Source: Bacteroidales bacterium (lineage in GTDB: Bacteria; Bacteroidota; Bacteroidia; Bacteroidales; UBA1715). From it: DNA of 64,000 bases. Made by a program: the position numbers and the translations under genes. Within the stretch, counting starts at the first letter, position 1. Every line of letters starts with the position of its first letter. The stretch lies in the NCBI GenBank assembly GCA_016714605.1, contig JADKDL010000001.1, positions 310,001 through 374,000 on the forward strand, read 5' to 3'. The notes under the pieces are model-generated. The model saw only the letters and a list, made by a program, of their open reading frames with translations. It was not told the DNA's origin and did no database searches. Of the stretch, positions 60,401-64,000 are shown piece after piece.

Positions 60401-61387
60401 TAAATATATCGGGCTGCTCGTCGGTAATAGGTGAGTACCAATTATTATTTATTTTCTCAATAATTACTTCGGTTAGGTATGGCAAACTATCCCAGTTATT
60501 ATTTGAGTTAGAAAAAAAAGTTGGATTTTCAAATGCTGTTTCGGTTATCCAGCTAGAATCATTTGTACCATCGTAGGTGAAAATATTCCGAGCACTATCG
60601 AATAAAATATATTGGTCGTCTTGAAAATTGCAGTCAATACTTCTTGCCCCGTTATATAAAGTATTGGCAGTTCCGGGTAGAGAAATATTTGTTACGAAAG
60701 TAGTTTTGTTTATAATTTCACCATTTATTGCATCTATATAGAAGTAATATTTATCTGCTCTTACTTTGTAGCATAGTCTGAGGTTTTCCTTTGTAAATAT
60801 CCCCTTTGCCGGTGCTATAATTAGTTCTGATTCTACTGATAAGAAATTGTCTTTGGTATTAGTATTTGTTTCTTTAGTTGCTATTTCTTGTGCTTCTTTG
60901 TGAGTTATAGTTGGAATGTGAGGCAGGTTTAAATCATTGAAATATACACCATTAATATATTCTACCATGTTATTTTTTTCATGAAAAATCAAAATAGCGC
61001 CTTCAATAAGAATATTGTGAAAGTACTGCTGATATTTGGTATGAGTAAATTCATATTTATCTGTACTTGTTGCTATTGGCTTTAATGAGTCGGTAGGTTT
61101 TTGGAGTGCTGCTCTTTTTTTATTAGAATTATTGATAAAATGATTTATAACAGATTCCTTTTTAATTTCTATTCTTGGAGTGAAATTATATTTACAACTC
61201 TTGCTTATTTTAGGTAAAGCTTTGTAAATACTATCGTTCTGATTTGGTGAAATTAACGCTGCTTTATTTATTTGTAGAGGTTGCGTTTTTGCTTTTTTTT
61301 CTGAGTTGGGTTTGACGAGATATTCTGAGCATTGCTATTGGTAATACAAAATAAAATTAGTATAAATAATAAAATCTTTTTTATCAT
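57405..61387 (-). CDS. M4 (thermolysin-like) metalloprotease with four CUB domains, one frameshift
   Basis: The gene starts at ATG 61387 with a signal peptide (MIKKILLFILILFCITNSNAQ). One base is missing at about 61321-61328, after which the frame is open to 57405 (1,195 codons from the TTG at 60992). Repaired length is about 1,327 residues. An FTP-type propeptide is followed by the M4 catalytic domain with HEFTH (about nt 59880-59895) and GALNESFSDIFG, the zinc ligands His, His and Glu. Four CUB domains follow (starting CSGQIILSE, CHGYTIYTE, CSGTKVLKD and CIKETITTI), then a GWNLIS-type beta module repeated twice (KKGWNLISLY, NSGWHLVGCP). It is secreted and probably digests extracellular protein. 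No type A or B sorting domain is visible. Confidence 0.85.
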
Positions 61388-61502
61388 GATATTTCTTAAT
61401 CAGAAAGGTAAATATTGACAGTTGTTTGTCAAATTTAGCAGATATTTTTCCTTTTCAAAAATTTATCATGTGTTTTTTTCATTAATACACAATGTCAATG
61501 AA

Positions 61503-62519
61503 TTACAAATAAGAAGGGCATTTAATACTTTTAATTTTTTTATTAAACCTATTTTTTTGATAAATATAAATTAAGCCAATTTCAAATGCTCCATGTCCAT
61601 TGCTGGCTTTTTTCAGGCTCGAAATGTTTATATCGTAACTTATTGAGGTTTGAATATGCCCTATGCTGAACCCAACATTTAGGACTACAGCATCTTTATC
61701 TTTGGAACGAAACCAAAGTCCATAATTTATTGCATTTATCTGTAAATTATTGAGGTACTGATATATAATTCCACCAAACTGAAACTCTTGCTGTGTTCCT
61801 TGAAATTGAATTTTTGCACTCGGTATAATGTCGAAATTTTCGGTTATTTTACTTCTGAATAAGCCATGTATAAGCAACCGTCTTTTCAAGTTAACCTCTT
61901 TGTCTGAATAGAATGAATAATTAGGTTTATTTATATTAGATACATTTAAGCCAAGCATAATTGTTCGCCTTGGGTTTGGTTTTAGTAATAGGTTTAATCC
62001 AGTATGAATACTTGGATATGTGATTTTATTTTTGTCGGTATTTTCTCCAACTGATAAGAATTCGTTGTACTTGTCGCCATCAAACTGATTAGGAAATCTG
62101 AGCAAAGTATAATCAATAGTATTATGAATAATAGATAAAGCAAAAGCGCCTGATAAGGTTAATTTGCCCGAATAAGTGGTATGATGTAATGCCAAGGGAA
62201 TCATAAATTGGTATGTGCCAAAATGTGAATCTCCTGCCTGATCAAAATTTATTTGAAATCCGTAGCCAAGAGCATTTCTACTGTTAAATATATTAGCTTT
62301 TGCTTTATCGGCTCCAATTGCAAAGGTCTGATATGGTACTGCAACACTTCTGTATTGGTCTCTGTATAAAGCATTTATTCTTATTTGTCCGCGATAGAGA
62401 CCTGTAAGAGCATGATTTAAATTTAAAGGTGAAATATTGAAGTCTGAGAAATGTATATCTTGTGAATATGATATATTCATCAATAAAAAACATAATATGA
62501 TGAATATAATTTTTTTCAT
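61503..62519 (-). CDS. PorP/SprF-family T9SS membrane protein
   Basis: This 338-residue outer-membrane beta-barrel has a signal peptide (KKIIFIILCFLLMNISYSQ). It has the PorP/SprF opening DIHFSDFNISPLNLNHALTG and YRGQIRINALYRDQYRSV. Typical features are GYGFQINFDQAGDSHFGTY and a C-terminal strand with aromatic residues. Members pair with a type B-CTD cargo and help its secretion. Here the gene starts in the stop codon of the SprB-like gene upstream (TAATG overlap at 62519-62521), which matches the known PorP-cargo coupling. Confidence 0.93.
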   Translation of the reverse strand: MKKIIFIILCFLLMNISYSQDIHFSDFNISPLNLNHALTGLYRGQIRINALYRDQYRSVAVPYQTFAIGADKAKANIFNSRNALGYGFQINFDQAGDSHFGTYQFMIPLALHHTTYSGKLTLSGAFALSIIHNTIDYTLLRFPNQFDGDKYNEFLSVGENTDKNKITYPSIHTGLNLLLKPNPRRTIMLGLNVSNINKPNYSFYSDKEVNLKRRLLIHGLFRSKITENFDIIPSAKIQFQGTQQEFQFGGIIYQYLNNLQINAINYGLWFRSKDKDAVVLNVGFSIGHIQTSISYDINISSLKKASNGHGAFEIGLIYIYQKNRFNKKIKSIKCPSYL

Positions 62520-64000
62520 TATCTAATAAGTGTAATGTTTCCTTCTTTTATATAAGGAGTTTGATCCATACAAGTAGCTTCAATGTAGTAAACAAAAACT
62601 GCCGGAGCTAATTCTTTGCCTTTATATTTTCCATCCCAACCAATATTTAAATCATTAGTTTCAAATACTTTTTCGCCCCAACGGTCAAAAATTGCAAATT
62701 GCAAATGCGTTAAAATATTACTTTTTACAAATAAAATATCATTTACTCCATCATTATTAGGACTAAATGCTGTTGGCACAAAGATAAACGTTTCATCGCA
62801 TTTAAATTCAACGACTTCAACCATTGTGGTGTCATAATTTGAACAACCATATACATCTGTAGCTATTACGTAATATGTTTTGGATGCATCGGGTTTTGCT
62901 ATTGGAGTAGGTTTTGAACCGTCATCGAGGTCAAAATCAGGAATCCAGCGGTAAGATAGTGAGTCTATAATCTTGTGAAAAGGGTACAAAGTCGTTGTCT
63001 GTCCCCTATATATTCTGAAAGGTTCTGCAAATGCGTCGAGAATAGGAAGCGATTCAGTTACATCTATTGTAAAGGTCTGATTTAAGGAACATCCTCTATA
63101 ATCAGTAAGTGTTAGATAATAATTGCCGCTACATAATTTAGTGTTCATACTCGTGGTGTCTCTATTGCTCCAAGCATATTTATAGGGAGCCGAACCACCT
63201 TTGGGTATGATTGAAATAATACCATTACAAGCTTTTTCGCAACTTACATTGGTGCATAATGAATCAAATTGGAGTAATTCAGGATTGGTAATAATAAAAA
63301 CGGTTGAATCAATACAACCTAAGTCGTCAGTTATGGTTACTGAATATTTTCCTTCTACAAGGTCATATCGAGTGTTGTTTGTTTCTCCATTTTCCCAAAG
63401 AAACTGGAATGGACCAAATCCGGTAGGATCTAAAATTATTGCACCATTTTTATCATCGTGGCAAACAATATCTTGAAAAACCTGTGGCTCTAAATCTATT
63501 GTATTTACTACTATTTGTACTGTAGATTTGTAAATACAACCATTTCTCGTTATTGCAGTAATTTCAAAGTCTGTAGTTTCTATAGGCTTTACAAGAACAT
63601 TTTCTTGGTCGTTATTTCCTACAACGTATCTTCTTGGTTCCCAGGTCCAAATTACAGGATTTTCTGGATTTAAGTTCTTTGCCCAAATTTCTGTAGTTTC
63701 ACCTTTGCAAATCAATTTTTCACCGCCCGAAGTTATTTCATTATTAGTTACAACGAGAGGAATCTCCAAAATCATTGGGGGTGCACATATTTTAGGTACT
63801 ATTCTTATATAATAAGTTTTATTTGTCGTTGCAGTAGTTTCTATGGTTGCACTAGTTATATCTGAATTTATTAAAGTTTGCATCTGCGAATCTTCATACC
63901 AATAATATTCACTAACTGGGTCGGAGCTAATAATTGTTATTTTTATATTATCACCCAAACAAACAGTGTCTTTTTTTAAGCCATCAACTTCAATTATGTA
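62519..64000 (-). CDS. SprB-repeat adhesin with T9SS type B C-terminal domain, 5' end missing
   Basis: The minus-strand frame is open from the window edge (64000) to the stop at 62519. The first visible residues are YIIEVDGLKKDTVCLGDN, so the start is outside. At least two SprB-like repeats are seen (LLQFDSLCTNVSCEKACNGI and DLEPQVFQDIVCHDDKNGA, each followed by PYKYAWSNRD or FQFLWENGE). They precede the type B C-terminal domain (FVPTAFSPNNDGVND ... IFDRWGEKVFET ... WDGKYKGKELAPAVFVYYIEA). It is a surface adhesin of the gliding-motility type. Its PorP/SprF partner follows directly, the usual pair order. Confidence 0.92.
   Translation of the reverse strand, partial: YIIEVDGLKKDTVCLGDNIKITIISSDPVSEYYWYEDSQMQTLINSDITSATIETTATTNKTYYIRIVPKICAPPMILEIPLVVTNNEITSGGEKLICKGETTEIWAKNLNPENPVIWTWEPRRYVVGNNDQENVLVKPIETTDFEITAITRNGCIYKSTVQIVVNTIDLEPQVFQDIVCHDDKNGAIILDPTGFGPFQFLWENGETNNTRYDLVEGKYSVTITDDLGCIDSTVFIITNPELLQFDSLCTNVSCEKACNGIISIIPKGGSAPYKYAWSNRDTTSMNTKLCSGNYYLTLTDYRGCSLNQTFTIDVTESLPILDAFAEPFRIYRGQTTTLYPFHKIIDSLSYRWIPDFDLDDGSKPTPIAKPDASKTYYVIATDVYGCSNYDTTMVEVVEFKCDETFIFVPTAFSPNNDGVNDILFVKSNILTHLQFAIFDRWGEKVFETNDLNIGWDGKYKGKELAPAVFVYYIEATCMDQTPYIKEGNITLIR

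Overview
The window looks like a chromosomal segment of a low-GC Bacteroidota bacterium, closest in gene content to Bacteroidales- or Flavobacteriia-like lineages; I cannot name a species. The main evidence is type IX secretion (T9SS). There is a PorP/SprF-family gene, two proteins with the gliding-motility-type (type B) C-terminal domain, and one giant protein with a type A Por sorting domain. Also typical are a FeoA-FeoB fusion, a propeller/Y_Y_Y sensor protein, a TAnnTTTG promoter in front of a tRNA, and almost no Shine-Dalgarno sequences.

Layout. 1-1736 (minus): 5' part of a secreted subtilisin-like protease and a two-domain universal stress protein. 1834-6570 (plus): a membrane sensor fusing a periplasmic propeller, an adenylate cyclase and an HD phosphohydrolase, followed by a branched-chain aminotransferase and a strong terminator. 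6718-14785 (plus): a tight seven-gene surface-glycan operon with a Wzt-like export ATPase, two methyltransferases, a radical SAM-pyruvyl transferase fusion, a flavin reductase-like protein and two glycosyltransferases. 14953-26134 (plus): one giant T9SS surface protein built from four full and one partial copy of a ~2,019-bp (673-residue) unit, alternating as A-B-A-B-A; its frame is broken by about 20 small indels confined to the inner copies. 26272-29495 (plus): a glutathione peroxidase lipoprotein and FeoAB. 29446-31445: a ~1.9-kb two-gene cassette bounded by a 51-bp direct repeat of the feoB 3' end. 31589-38794: a glycosyltransferase, an SRPBCC protein, asnS, class I fumarase, a YceI protein and an unknown secreted protein. 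38888-45156: ruvC, an operon of one lytic transglycosylase and two SGNH hydrolases, and an LpxH-like phosphatase. 45161-49914 (minus): an O-antigen ligase-like protein with a type B T9SS cargo, and birA with a DoxX/MauE-thioredoxin fusion. 50041-57303: a TlpA-like thioredoxin, tRNA-Gln, an AraC regulator, a UPF1-like helicase, an Xaa-Pro aminopeptidase and a class III aminotransferase. 57405-64000 (minus): an M4 metalloprotease with four CUB domains, PorP/SprF and an incomplete SprB-repeat adhesin.

The shared theme is building and decorating the cell surface: glycan synthesis and export, T9SS cargo and peptidoglycan remodelling, set among housekeeping genes. T9SS cargo can be anchored on a lipopolysaccharide in relatives, so the closeness of glycan genes to T9SS cargo may be functional, but this is inference.

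Sequence quality matters here. Seven otherwise normal genes outside the repeat array (asnS, an LpxH-like gene, a helicase, an AraC gene, an M4 protease, an SRPBCC gene and a lipoprotein) each carry one single-base frameshift, at least three of them in homopolymers. asnS should be essential, so most of these are probably consensus errors rather than pseudogenes.
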